Shown here: one piece after another, positions 15,316 to 22,740 of the stretch
Layout of the letters: every line of letters begins with the position of its first letter
How positions within the stretch are numbered: the first letter of the stretch is position 1
DNA from: an uncultured Eubacteriales bacterium
GTDB taxonomy: Bacteria; Bacillota; Clostridia; Oscillospirales; Acutalibacteraceae
Direction of reading: 5' to 3'
Assembly: GCA_905198155.1 (NCBI GenBank)
Contig: CAJKBQ010000022.1
Span: 1-47,038 of the forward strand
Length of the DNA: 47,038 nucleotides
Program-made: the position numbers and the translations under genes
The notes under the pieces: model-generated
What the model saw: only the letters and a program-made list of their open reading frames with translations
What the model was told of the DNA's origin: nothing
Databases searched by the model: none

Positions 15316-17946
15316 ATGAAACAGATTTATTCGATGAACGCGGACTGGAAATTCCGCGTGGGGGACGACGCGCCGTCCGCAGCGGGCGGCGATTTTGATA
15401 TGTTTTCCGGCTATACCAAAACCGGCGCGCTGACCGGACCGGGCAGCGACGGATATTGCGACGCGGACTGGGCGACGGTACAGCTGCCGCACGATGCGCT
15501 GACGGCGCTGCCGTTCGTGCCGCGCGGCGGCGCGCAGGGATTCAAGCCGCGCACAGCGGTGTGGTACCGCAAAAGCTTCTGCGCACCGGCGGAATGGGAC
15601 GGGCGGCGCGTGTTTCTGCGGTTTGACGGCATCGCCTGCCGCGCCGGGATTCTGCTGAACAATATCTGCATTGCGCGCAGCGACAGCACTTATACGCCCG
15701 TGACGGTGGAAATTACCGACCTGCTGTATTACGGGCAGCCCAACCTGCTGGCGGTGCGCGCCGACAATGCGTCCGGCGAGGGCTGGTGGTACGACGGGTG
15801 CGGGATTTACCGCGGCGTGACGCTGACGGTGACAGATGCGTCGTGTTTCGTGCCGGACGGGGTATTTGTATCGGCGGAGCCGGACGCCGATGGCGACTGG
15901 ACGGTGACGGTGCGGGCGGAGGTCGATGCGCCGCGCGCCGGGCAGACGGTTCGGGTGCGCTGCCTGGGGGCGGAAACGGCTGTTCCGGCGGCGGAGCAAA
16001 CCGAAATCCGGCTGACGGTGCCGCATCCGCCGCTGTGGTCGCCCGATGCGCCGAATCTGGTCGATGTGACGGTGTCGCTGGACGCGGCGGGTGAACCGCT
16101 GGACGCAGTGACGGTGCCGTTCGGGTTCCGGACGGTGCGGTTCGATCCGGATCGCGGGTGCATCGTGAACGGTGTGCCGGTGAAGCTGAAAGGCGTCTGC
16201 CTGCACGCAGACCATGCCGGAGTGGGGACGGCGATCCCGTACGAGCTGCATTTGTACCGGCTGCGGCGGCTGCGCGACATGGGGTGCAATGCGATTCGGA
16301 CGTCGCACAACCCACAAAGCCCGGAATTTTACCGCGCGTGCGACGAGCTGGGTTTTGCGGTGATGGCGGAGACGCGGCATTTCGGCGCGGCACCGGCGGA
16401 ACTGCACCAGCTGCGGACGATGGTGCGGCGCGACCGGAACCATCCGTGCGTGTTTCTGTGGAGCCTGTTCAACGAAGAGCCGCTGCAATGCAGCGCGATG
16501 GGGGAGAAAATTGCGCGGACGATGAAGCGCGTGGCGGACGAAGCGGACGGCACCCGCCCGGTGAGCGGCGGGATGAACGGGCCGCTGGAATGCGCGGGCG
16601 CGGTGCACGCGGTGGACGTGATGGGGTTCAACTATTTGCAATACGGGTACGACCGGTTCCACGAAGCGTTCCCGCAGATCGCGATTGTGGGGTCGGAGAC
16701 GGAGTCTTACCTGACGCAGCGCGGCGGGACGGTGAATTTCAGCGATGAAACGGTGCTGCGGCGCAGCGCATTCGGCCGCGACCGCGCGTCGGCGGTGCCG
16801 GAACAGCCGGTGAATCTGTGCAAATGGTCGGACACGCCGGGCGATACGTGGCGGCGGATTGCGGAACGGCCGTTTGTGGCGGGCGGATTTGCTTGGACGG
16901 GATTCGACTACCGGGGCGAATCGCACTGGCCGGCGGTGATTGCGGATTTCGGCGCGATGGATTTGTGCGGGTTCCCAAAGGAATCGTTTTACTGGCACCG
17001 GGCGCTGTGGCACGGCGGCGACACGCTGCGCGCATTCCGCTCCGGCGGGCTGCTGCGGTGCTACACCAACGGCGACCGCGTGCGCGTGACGGCGGCAGAC
17101 GGCGCGGTGCAGGAATGGGCGAACGATCCGTACGACCCGCAGCCGCACGCGGCGCCGGACGGCGTGCTGACGGTGGAAGCGTATGACCGTGGGCGCAAAA
17201 TCGGGACGCAGGTGCTGGCGGAGCCGGGCGCACCGGCGGCGCTGACGCTGACGTGCGCGGACGGCGTGGTGTGCGACGCGGTGCTGCGCGACGCGAACGG
17301 CGCGGTGTGCGACAGCGATTTGCCGGTGCGGTTCACCGTGACCGGCGGGCGGCTGCTGGGCGTCGGCAACGGCGATCCGTCGTCGCACGAGCCGGACTGC
17401 GCCGACACGCGGCGGCTGTTCCACGGCTGTGCGCAGGCGATTGTGCGCGGGGACGCGGGCGCGGTGATGACGGTGACGGCAGTGTGCGGCAATTGGACGG
17501 CGGAATGCCGTGTGACCGTTCCGGCGGCAGATGCGGCATCGATCCCGTCGTGCGCGCAGCGGATTCGGATCTGCCCGTGGCGGATGTCGGACGTATCCGA
17601 CGTGCCGCCGACGGCGGCGCAGCTGCACGACTTGATGTACAACTGGATTCCGACGATGGTCGGCGTGCCGGAAAGCCTGATGATGCGCGGGCAGCGGGGA
17701 TACGCGGGCGTATGCGGGTCGTTTGACGCGCCGAAGGTACCGGCGGTGATTCATCTGGAAAATATCGCGGGGCGGTTCACGCTGTATCTGTGCGGCGAGC
17801 GGGTGCTGGACTCGGCGGACGAGGCGGTGCATTCGTACGAAGTGCCCGTCCCGGCGCGGCTGCGCGGGTCGCGCGCGGGGCTGACGATGGTATTCGCCTG
17901 CACGGGCGGCACGGTGCGGATCGGCGAAGTGTATGTGCAGACGTGA
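15316..17946 (+). CDS. Glycoside hydrolase family 2 enzyme (beta-galactosidase-like)
   Basis: Cytoplasmic retaining exo-glycosidase of 876 residues without a signal peptide. A jelly-roll sugar-binding domain (about 1-180), an immunoglobulin-like domain (about 180-275), a TIM barrel (about 280-560) and C-terminal beta domains are visible. The acid/base is Glu-387 in LWSLFNEEPL, and the nucleophile is probably Glu-461 in VGSETESY. The ATG at 15316 begins MKQIYSMNADWKF, a typical GH2 start; an in-frame ATG at 15295 overlaps the esterase stop (ATGA) and would add seven residues by translational coupling. GH2 members split beta-galactosides, glucuronides or mannosides, and galactosidase is only the best guess. 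Confidence 0.9.
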   Translation: MKQIYSMNADWKFRVGDDAPSAAGGDFDMFSGYTKTGALTGPGSDGYCDADWATVQLPHDALTALPFVPRGGAQGFKPRTAVWYRKSFCAPAEWDGRRVFLRFDGIACRAGILLNNICIARSDSTYTPVTVEITDLLYYGQPNLLAVRADNASGEGWWYDGCGIYRGVTLTVTDASCFVPDGVFVSAEPDADGDWTVTVRAEVDAPRAGQTVRVRCLGAETAVPAAEQTEIRLTVPHPPLWSPDAPNLVDVTVSLDAAGEPLDAVTVPFGFRTVRFDPDRGCIVNGVPVKLKGVCLHADHAGVGTAIPYELHLYRLRRLRDMGCNAIRTSHNPQSPEFYRACDELGFAVMAETRHFGAAPAELHQLRTMVRRDRNHPCVFLWSLFNEEPLQCSAMGEKIARTMKRVADEADGTRPVSGGMNGPLECAGAVHAVDVMGFNYLQYGYDRFHEAFPQIAIVGSETESYLTQRGGTVNFSDETVLRRSAFGRDRASAVPEQPVNLCKWSDTPGDTWRRIAERPFVAGGFAWTGFDYRGESHWPAVIADFGAMDLCGFPKESFYWHRALWHGGDTLRAFRSGGLLRCYTNGDRVRVTAADGAVQEWANDPYDPQPHAAPDGVLTVEAYDRGRKIGTQVLAEPGAPAALTLTCADGVVCDAVLRDANGAVCDSDLPVRFTVTGGRLLGVGNGDPSSHEPDCADTRRLFHGCAQAIVRGDAGAVMTVTAVCGNWTAECRVTVPAADAASIPSCAQRIRICPWRMSDVSDVPPTAAQLHDLMYNWIPTMVGVPESLMMRGQRGYAGVCGSFDAPKVPAVIHLENIAGRFTLYLCGERVLDSADEAVHSYEVPVPARLRGSRAGLTMVFACTGGTVRIGEVYVQT

Positions 17947-18060
17947 TGCGCCGGAAACGGGACGGATTATGGCGGCGGGAGGGCTTTTGTTGAGGTTCAG
18001 TTGAGGTTCGTCCGGTACAATATACCCGAATACCCAAGCACAACGGAGGGGGAGACGGGC

Positions 18061-19203
18061 ATGGAAAAAGAGTGGAAACGGCGGTTTTTGCTGGTGGCGT
18101 TCGGCGTGGGGCTGATGGCGGCGCTGATGAAGCTGAACTATGTGGTCGGCTATTTGGCCGGGCTTTTGGCGCTGATTACGCCGATTTTGACGGGGCTGCT
18201 GCTGGCGTTTATCCTCAGCGTACCGATGAAAGGGATTGCGCGGATTCTGGCGCGGTGCTCCAAAAAGCTGGCCGCCAACGAAAAACGGCTCGATTCGCTG
18301 AGCCTGCTGCTGACGATGACGAGCATCGCCGTGATTCTGGCGCTAGTTTGCACCATCGCGATTCCGGAGCTGATTCAGTCGGTCATGAGCATTGTCCAAT
18401 TGGTGGAAAAGCACGGCCCGGAGTGGATTGCGCAGCTGAAACAGTATGGGCTGGATCCGGCGCAGTATGGGTTCGACTTGGCGAATATCCAGGCGTGGAT
18501 TGACAGGCTGGACTTGAAATCGATGCTGGAACGCGTGCTGACCGGCGCAGGGTCGCTGATCGGGTCGGTGGTCAACGTCGCCAGCTCGACCGTATCGCTC
18601 GCGGTCAACGCGACGTTTTCGATCGTGATTATGTTCTATGTACTGATGAGCAAACGCGAGCTGGGGCGGCAGATGCGCCGGCTGCTGACGGCGGCATTCC
18701 ACGAAAAGGCGGCCGGCCGCATTTGCGATATCGCCGCGCTGACGCACCGGACGTATGCGAAATTTCTGTCTGGTCAATGTGTGGAAGTGGTGATTTTGGG
18801 GGTGCTGATGTTCGCCGCGTTTCTGGTGTTCCGGCTGCCGTATGCCGGACTGACGGCAGCGCTGACGGCGGTGTTCGCGTTTATTCCGTATGTCGGGGCA
18901 TTTGCGTCGTGCTTGATTGCGGCACTGCTGACGCTGCTGGCGGCACCGTCCAAAGTGCTGCTGTGCATCATCGTGTATCAGGCGGTGCAGTTCATCGAAA
19001 ACCAGTTCATCTACCCGCACGTCGTCGGCAATTCGGTGGGGCTGTCGCCGCTGTGGACGCTGGTGGCGGCGGTGCTCGGCGGCAAGCTGTTCGGGCTGGC
19101 GGGGATGGTGTTTTTCATCCCGCTGACGGCCGTGGTGTACCAGCTGGTGCGCGCGTGGATTGCCCGGCGGCTGACACCGCGGCTGCCGGAGCCGATGCAA
19201 TAA
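18061..19203 (+). CDS. AI-2E-family transporter
   Basis: Membrane protein of 380 residues with about eight hydrophobic segments: two close together near 12-55, one near 85-105, and a cluster from about 180 to 365. The FIPYVGAF stretch (about 275) and the ending IYPHVVGNSVGLSPLWTLVA (about 318-337) are family hallmarks. The family is named for a proposed autoinducer-2 exporter, but many members act in ion or other export, so the substrate is open. I use the ATG at 18061 behind GGAGGGGGAG, not the in-frame TTG at 18001. Upstream lies a direct repeat (TTGAGGTTC at 17990 and 18001) and a possible -10 TACAAT (18016-18021) without a well-spaced -35. Confidence 0.87.
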   Translation: MEKEWKRRFLLVAFGVGLMAALMKLNYVVGYLAGLLALITPILTGLLLAFILSVPMKGIARILARCSKKLAANEKRLDSLSLLLTMTSIAVILALVCTIAIPELIQSVMSIVQLVEKHGPEWIAQLKQYGLDPAQYGFDLANIQAWIDRLDLKSMLERVLTGAGSLIGSVVNVASSTVSLAVNATFSIVIMFYVLMSKRELGRQMRRLLTAAFHEKAAGRICDIAALTHRTYAKFLSGQCVEVVILGVLMFAAFLVFRLPYAGLTAALTAVFAFIPYVGAFASCLIAALLTLLAAPSKVLLCIIVYQAVQFIENQFIYPHVVGNSVGLSPLWTLVAAVLGGKLFGLAGMVFFIPLTAVVYQLVRAWIARRLTPRLPEPMQ

Positions 19204-19213
19204 AATCCCTGCA

Positions 19214-19229
19214 CCACTATATCTTGTGG
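19214..19229 (+). promoter_or_regulatory. Isolated NrdR-box-like palindrome
   Basis: CCACTATATCTTGTGG agrees with the NrdR box consensus acaCwAtATaTwGtgt at 13 of 16 positions. It lies 229 bp upstream of the better box in front of nrdD, with a terminator between. Function uncertain. Confidence 0.4.
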
Positions 19230-19278
19230 TACGGGGGATAAAAAGAAAAGCCCGGTACCAATTGAATTACGTCCCCAA

Positions 19279-19312
19279 AAAGCCGATTTTCCGCGGAGAA
19301 TCGGCTTTTTTT
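19279..19312 (+). terminator. Rho-independent terminator before nrdD
   Basis: A 13-bp stem (AAGCCGATTTTC against GAGAATCGGCTT, one mismatch) around CGCG, followed by a T tract. It separates the AI-2E transporter gene from nrdD. Confidence 0.85.
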
Positions 19313-19442
19313 CGCGATTTTTGCGCATCGGATGCGGGTTTGGAATCGATTTATGATGCATTTTCATGACATTTCGGGATTTTGCCCATTTTCCCGGCGG
19401 GAAGAACCCGAAATGTGACGGCTTCTGAAAAGAAACGATAAA

Positions 19443-19458
19443 ACACAAGATATTGTGT
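19443..19458 (+). promoter_or_regulatory. NrdR box upstream of nrdD
   Basis: ACACAAGATATTGTGT matches the NrdR consensus at 15 of 16 positions and ends 8 bases before the -35. NrdR is the ATP/dATP-sensing repressor of ribonucleotide reductase genes, so binding here would block nrdDG when dATP is plentiful. No nrdR gene lies in the window. Confidence 0.8.
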
Positions 19459-19466
19459 TTTGCGTC

Positions 19467-19495
19467 TTGACAGCACGCAGCACTTGTGGTATGAT
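19467..19495 (+). promoter_or_regulatory. Promoter of nrdDG
   Basis: Consensus TTGACA (19467-19472), 17-bp spacer, TATGAT (19490-19495). The start codon lies 48 bases downstream behind GAAGGGGGAG. Confidence 0.85.
19474..19489 (+). promoter_or_regulatory. Second, half-conserved NrdR box inside the promoter
   Basis: It starts exactly 31 bp after the first box, about the spacing usual for NrdR box pairs. Only the right half (CTTGTGG) fits the consensus. It fills the spacer between -35 and -10, so occupation would cover the promoter. Confidence 0.5.
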
Positions 19496-19543
19496 TATAA
19501 AGTAATTTTGAAGAAGAAACGCAAATTTGAAGGGGGAGCGTTC

Positions 19544-21715
19544 ATGAAAATCATCAAGCGCAGCGGCGCAGAAGTGGTGTTCGATATCACCAAGATTATT
19601 GCGGCGGTGACCAAAGCCAACAACGTGGTGGCGGAGAACAACCGGCTGACGCGCGAACAGATCAACACCATCGCGTCCAACGTGGAGGCGCAGTGCCAAA
19701 GCTGCGGGCACACCGTCAACGTCGAAGAAATTCAGGATATGGTCGAGGATCAGATCATGATGCAGGGGGCGTTCGAGGTGGCGCGCAAGTACATCACCTA
19801 CCGCTATGTGCAGAGCCTGAAACGCCAGTCCAACACGACGGACGAGCGGATTCTGTCGCTGATTGAGTGCAACAACGAAGAGGTGAAGCAGGAAAACGCC
19901 AATAAAAACCCGACGGTCAACAGCGTGCAGCGCGACTACATGGCGGGCGAGGTGTCCAAAGACCTGACCGACCGGCTGCTGCTGCCGCAGGATATTGTGC
20001 AGGCGCACAAGGACGGACTGATTCACTTCCACGACGCCGACTACTTTGCGCAGCATATGCACAATTGCGACCTGGTGAACCTGGAAGATATGCTGCAAAA
20101 CGGCACGGTGATTTCCGGGACGTTCATCGAAAAACCGCACAGCTTTTCCACCGCGTGCAACATCGCGACGCAGATCATCGCGCAGGTGGCGTCCAACCAA
20201 TACGGCGGGCAGAGCATCAGCCTGGCGCATTTGGCTCCGTTTGTGGACGTGTCGCGCAAAAAAATCGCCGCCGACGTGGAGCAGGAGTTCATGGGGCTGG
20301 ACGTGCCCGCGTCCCGCAAAAAAGAAGTGGTGGAGCGCCGGCTGCGGCAGGAGATCAACCGCGGGGTGCAGACCATTCAGTACCAGGTGGTGACGCTGAT
20401 GACCACCAACGGGCAGGCGCCGTTTATCACGGTGTCGATGTACCTGGGCGAGGCGCGCAATGAGCAGGAGAAAAAAGACCTGGCCATCATTATCGAGGAA
20501 ACGATCCGCCAGCGGTATCAGGGCGTGAAAAACGAGGACGGCGTATGGATTACCCCGGCGTTCCCCAAGCTGATTTATGTGCTGGAAGAGGACAATATTC
20601 ACACCGATTCGCCGTACTATTACCTGACCGAGCTGGCCGCCAAATGCACGGCCAAGCGGATGGTGCCGGACTACATCAGCGAAAAGAAAATGCTGGAATA
20701 CAAGATCGACAAAAACGGCGAGGGTCACTGCTACACCTGCATGGGCTGCCGCAGCTTTTTGACGCCGTATGTGGACCCCGAAACGAATCAGCCCAAATAC
20801 TACGGGCGGTTCAATCAGGGCGTGGTGACGATCAATCTGGTGGACGTGGCGCTGTCGTCCGGCGGGGACTTTGATGCGTTCTGGAAGATTTTTGACGAGC
20901 GGCTGGAACTGTGCCACCGCGGGCTGCAGGCGCGGCACAACCGGCTGGTCGGCACGCTGAGCGACGCGGCCCCGATTCTGTGGCAATACGGCGCGCTGGC
21001 GCGGCTGAAAAAGGGCGAGAAGATCGACAAGCTGCTGTACGGCGGCTACTCCACGATTTCGCTCGGCTACGCCGGACTGTACGAATGCGTCAAATATATG
21101 ACCGGCAAAAGCCATACCGACCCGGCGGCCAAGCCGTTTGCGCTGCAGGTGATGCAGCACATGAACGACAGGTGCAAGGCGTGGAAAGCGGCGGAGAATA
21201 TGGATTATTCGCTGTACGGCACGCCGCTGGAATCCACGACGTACAAGTTTGCGAAGTGTCTGCAAAAGCGGTTCGGGATTGTGCCGGGGATTACCGACAA
21301 GAACTATATTACCAACAGCTACCATGTCCATGTGACCGAGGAGATCGACGCGTTCACCAAGCTGAAATTTGAAAGCGATTTCCAGCAGCTGTCGCCCGGC
21401 GGCGCGATCAGCTATGTGGAAGTGCCCAATATGCAGGACAACCTGGAAGCGGTGATGAACGTGCTGAAATTCATCTACGACAACATCATGTACGCGGAGC
21501 TGAACACGAAGTCCGATTACTGCCAGTGCTGCGGGTTCGACGGCGAAATCCGCATCGTGGAGGACGACGGCAAACTGGTGTGGGAATGCCCGAAGTGCGG
21601 CAACCGCAATCAGTCCAAGCTGAACGTGGCGCGGCGCACCTGCGGGTACATCGGGACGCAGTTTTGGAATCAGGGGCGGACGCAGGAGATCAAAGACCGC
21701 GTGCTGCACCTGTAA
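19544..21715 (+). CDS. nrdD: Anaerobic ribonucleoside-triphosphate reductase, class III
   Basis: Makes deoxyribonucleotides from ribonucleoside triphosphates without oxygen, using a glycyl radical. 723 residues, full length. An N-terminal ATP cone (about 1-90, MKIIKRSGAEVVFDITKI) is the dATP-sensitive regulatory domain. The catalytic barrel contains the CYTCMGCRS cysteine region (about residue 395). Near the end are four zinc-binding cysteines (YCQCCG and WECPKCG) and the radical glycine, Gly-701, in RRTCGYIG. The ATG at 19544 is behind GGGGGAG; the longer open frame from 19460 crosses the promoter. It is followed by its activase, and the promoter carries NrdR-type operators. Confidence 0.97.
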   Translation: MKIIKRSGAEVVFDITKIIAAVTKANNVVAENNRLTREQINTIASNVEAQCQSCGHTVNVEEIQDMVEDQIMMQGAFEVARKYITYRYVQSLKRQSNTTDERILSLIECNNEEVKQENANKNPTVNSVQRDYMAGEVSKDLTDRLLLPQDIVQAHKDGLIHFHDADYFAQHMHNCDLVNLEDMLQNGTVISGTFIEKPHSFSTACNIATQIIAQVASNQYGGQSISLAHLAPFVDVSRKKIAADVEQEFMGLDVPASRKKEVVERRLRQEINRGVQTIQYQVVTLMTTNGQAPFITVSMYLGEARNEQEKKDLAIIIEETIRQRYQGVKNEDGVWITPAFPKLIYVLEEDNIHTDSPYYYLTELAAKCTAKRMVPDYISEKKMLEYKIDKNGEGHCYTCMGCRSFLTPYVDPETNQPKYYGRFNQGVVTINLVDVALSSGGDFDAFWKIFDERLELCHRGLQARHNRLVGTLSDAAPILWQYGALARLKKGEKIDKLLYGGYSTISLGYAGLYECVKYMTGKSHTDPAAKPFALQVMQHMNDRCKAWKAAENMDYSLYGTPLESTTYKFAKCLQKRFGIVPGITDKNYITNSYHVHVTEEIDAFTKLKFESDFQQLSPGGAISYVEVPNMQDNLEAVMNVLKFIYDNIMYAELNTKSDYCQCCGFDGEIRIVEDDGKLVWECPKCGNRNQSKLNVARRTCGYIGTQFWNQGRTQEIKDRVLHL

Positions 21716-21741
21716 AAGCGACGCAAAATTCGGAAATTACG

Positions 21742-21767
21742 GCCGGTCGGCACAACGCACGACCGGC
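21742..21767 (+). other. Intercistronic hairpin between nrdD and nrdG
   Basis: An 8-bp stem GCCGGTCG / CGACCGGC with a 10-base loop and a weak T run (ATTTCT). It may lower nrdG expression relative to nrdD or protect the nrdD message; too weak to call a full terminator. Confidence 0.45.
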
Positions 21768-21798
21768 ATTTCTATGGGAATTCAAAGGAGCGACTCAA

Positions 21799-22341
21799 AT
21801 GAATTACGCCAATATCAAAACGTGCGACATCGCCAACGGCCCGGGCGTGCGCACCAGCCTGTTCGTGTCCGGGTGTACGCACCACTGCAAAAACTGCTTC
21901 AACGCGGAAGCCTGGTCGTTCGACGCGGGGCAGCCGTTCACCGATGCGGTCCAGGAGCGGATTCTTACGGAATGCGCGCCGGAATACATCACCGGGCTGT
22001 CGCTGCTCGGCGGCGAGCCGATGGAGCCGCAGAATCAACGCGCGCTGCTGCCGTTTGTGCGCCGGTTTCGGGCGGAATACCCGGCGAAGGACGTGTGGTG
22101 CTATTCGGGATACACGTTTGAAGAACTGACCGCCGGGCGGGCGCACTGCGAAGCGACGGACGAGCTGCTGGGGCTGATCGACGTACTGGTGGACGGGGAA
22201 TTCGTGCAGGAGTTGTACGATATTTCGCTCCGGTTCCGCGGCAGCAGCAATCAGCGGCTGATCGATGTGCCCAAATCGCTGGCTGCGGGGACGGTGGTGC
22301 CGTGGGTGGACAAGCCGGTGTTTGCGACGCACGAAATGTGA
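21799..22341 (+). CDS. nrdG: Anaerobic ribonucleotide reductase activating protein
   Basis: Radical-SAM activase of 180 residues that puts the glycyl radical on NrdD, using S-adenosylmethionine and a [4Fe-4S] cluster. The cluster motif CX3CX2C is at Cys-26, Cys-30 and Cys-33 (CTHHCKNC), preceded by GPGVRTSLFVSG, typical of NrdG. LLGGEPM (about residue 70) is the SAM-contacting GGE motif. The ATG follows AAAGGAG by 8 bases; the upstream extension of the frame overlaps nrdD and is not coding. It lies 83 bases after nrdD with the same transcription direction, so the two form an operon. Confidence 0.95.
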   Translation: MNYANIKTCDIANGPGVRTSLFVSGCTHHCKNCFNAEAWSFDAGQPFTDAVQERILTECAPEYITGLSLLGGEPMEPQNQRALLPFVRRFRAEYPAKDVWCYSGYTFEELTAGRAHCEATDELLGLIDVLVDGEFVQELYDISLRFRGSSNQRLIDVPKSLAAGTVVPWVDKPVFATHEM

Positions 22342-22359
22342 AGATTTATCATGCATCGC

Positions 22360-22388
22360 TTGACTTTGAATGGGAAATGTGTTATGAT
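22360..22388 (+). promoter_or_regulatory. Promoter of the small antitoxin gene
   Basis: TTGACT (22360-22365), 17-bp spacer, TATGAT (22383-22388), 26 bases before the ATG. Confidence 0.75.
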
Positions 22389-22414
22389 GGAAACGAAGAA
22401 AGGGCGAAGCCATC

Positions 22415-22666
22415 ATGATTCACACAGATGCCAATTTGTTTCAAAAATCGTTTGCGCAGCTGCTGGCGCAGACCATTCGTTACGACGAGCCGGTCAATAT
22501 CAGCACCGAAAACGGCAATGCTGTGCTGCTCAGCGAGGCGGATTACAACAATCTGATTGCCACGCTGGAACTTTCCGAAATCCCCGGGATGAAGCAGACG
22601 ATTCGGGAAGGGCTGCAAACGCCGCTGAATGCGTGTTTGACGGAAGAGTCCGTCCAGTTCATGTGA
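22415..22666 (+). CDS. Phd/YefM-type antitoxin-like protein, without adjacent toxin
   Basis: A small protein of 83 residues resembling Phd/YefM DNA-binding antitoxins: a short N-terminal helix-strand region with INISTENG-like spacing (PVNISTENGNAVLLSEADYNNLIATLEL, about residues 26-53), then a helical C-terminal tail that would normally mask a RelE/YoeB or Doc toxin. No toxin gene follows; a terminator begins 27 bases after the stop, and the next gene is on the other strand. It has its own consensus promoter and a weak GAAAGGG site. It may be an orphan regulator, or its partner may have been lost. Family assignment is by motif only. Confidence 0.72.
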   Translation: MIHTDANLFQKSFAQLLAQTIRYDEPVNISTENGNAVLLSEADYNNLIATLELSEIPGMKQTIREGLQTPLNACLTEESVQFM

Positions 22667-22685
22667 ATCATTCAATCGCCCCCCC

Positions 22686-22738
22686 AAAAAAAGGCTGCCC
22701 ACCCGGCATTTCATCCCGGGTGGGCGGCCTTTGATTTT
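22686..22738. terminator. Bidirectional terminator
   Basis: A 14-bp stem (GGCTGCCCACCCGG at 22693-22706 with its complement at 22716-22729, one G-T pair). T runs lie on the plus side (TTTGATTTTT) and on the minus side (seven A at 22686-22692). It serves the antitoxin gene and the convergent oxidoreductase gene. Confidence 0.9.
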
Positions 22739-22740
22739 TG

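Noticed and set aside
15238..17832. 864-residue open frame antisense to the GH2 gene
   Set aside because: Composition dominated by Arg, His and Ala; no start site or motif. A shadow of the GH2 reading frame.
17990..18021. Promoter for the AI-2E transporter
   Set aside because: TACAAT is present, but the TTGAGG copies are 20 and 9 bp away, both unsuitable; left as a note in the gene entry.
19228..19259. Second terminator or riboswitch after the AI-2E gene
   Set aside because: GGTAC...GTACC pairing has a bulge, a long purine loop and no T tract; no known riboswitch core was seen.
19460..19543. N-terminal extension of NrdD
   Set aside because: It would begin upstream of the -35 box. The family start MKIIKRSG at 19544 has a good ribosome binding site.
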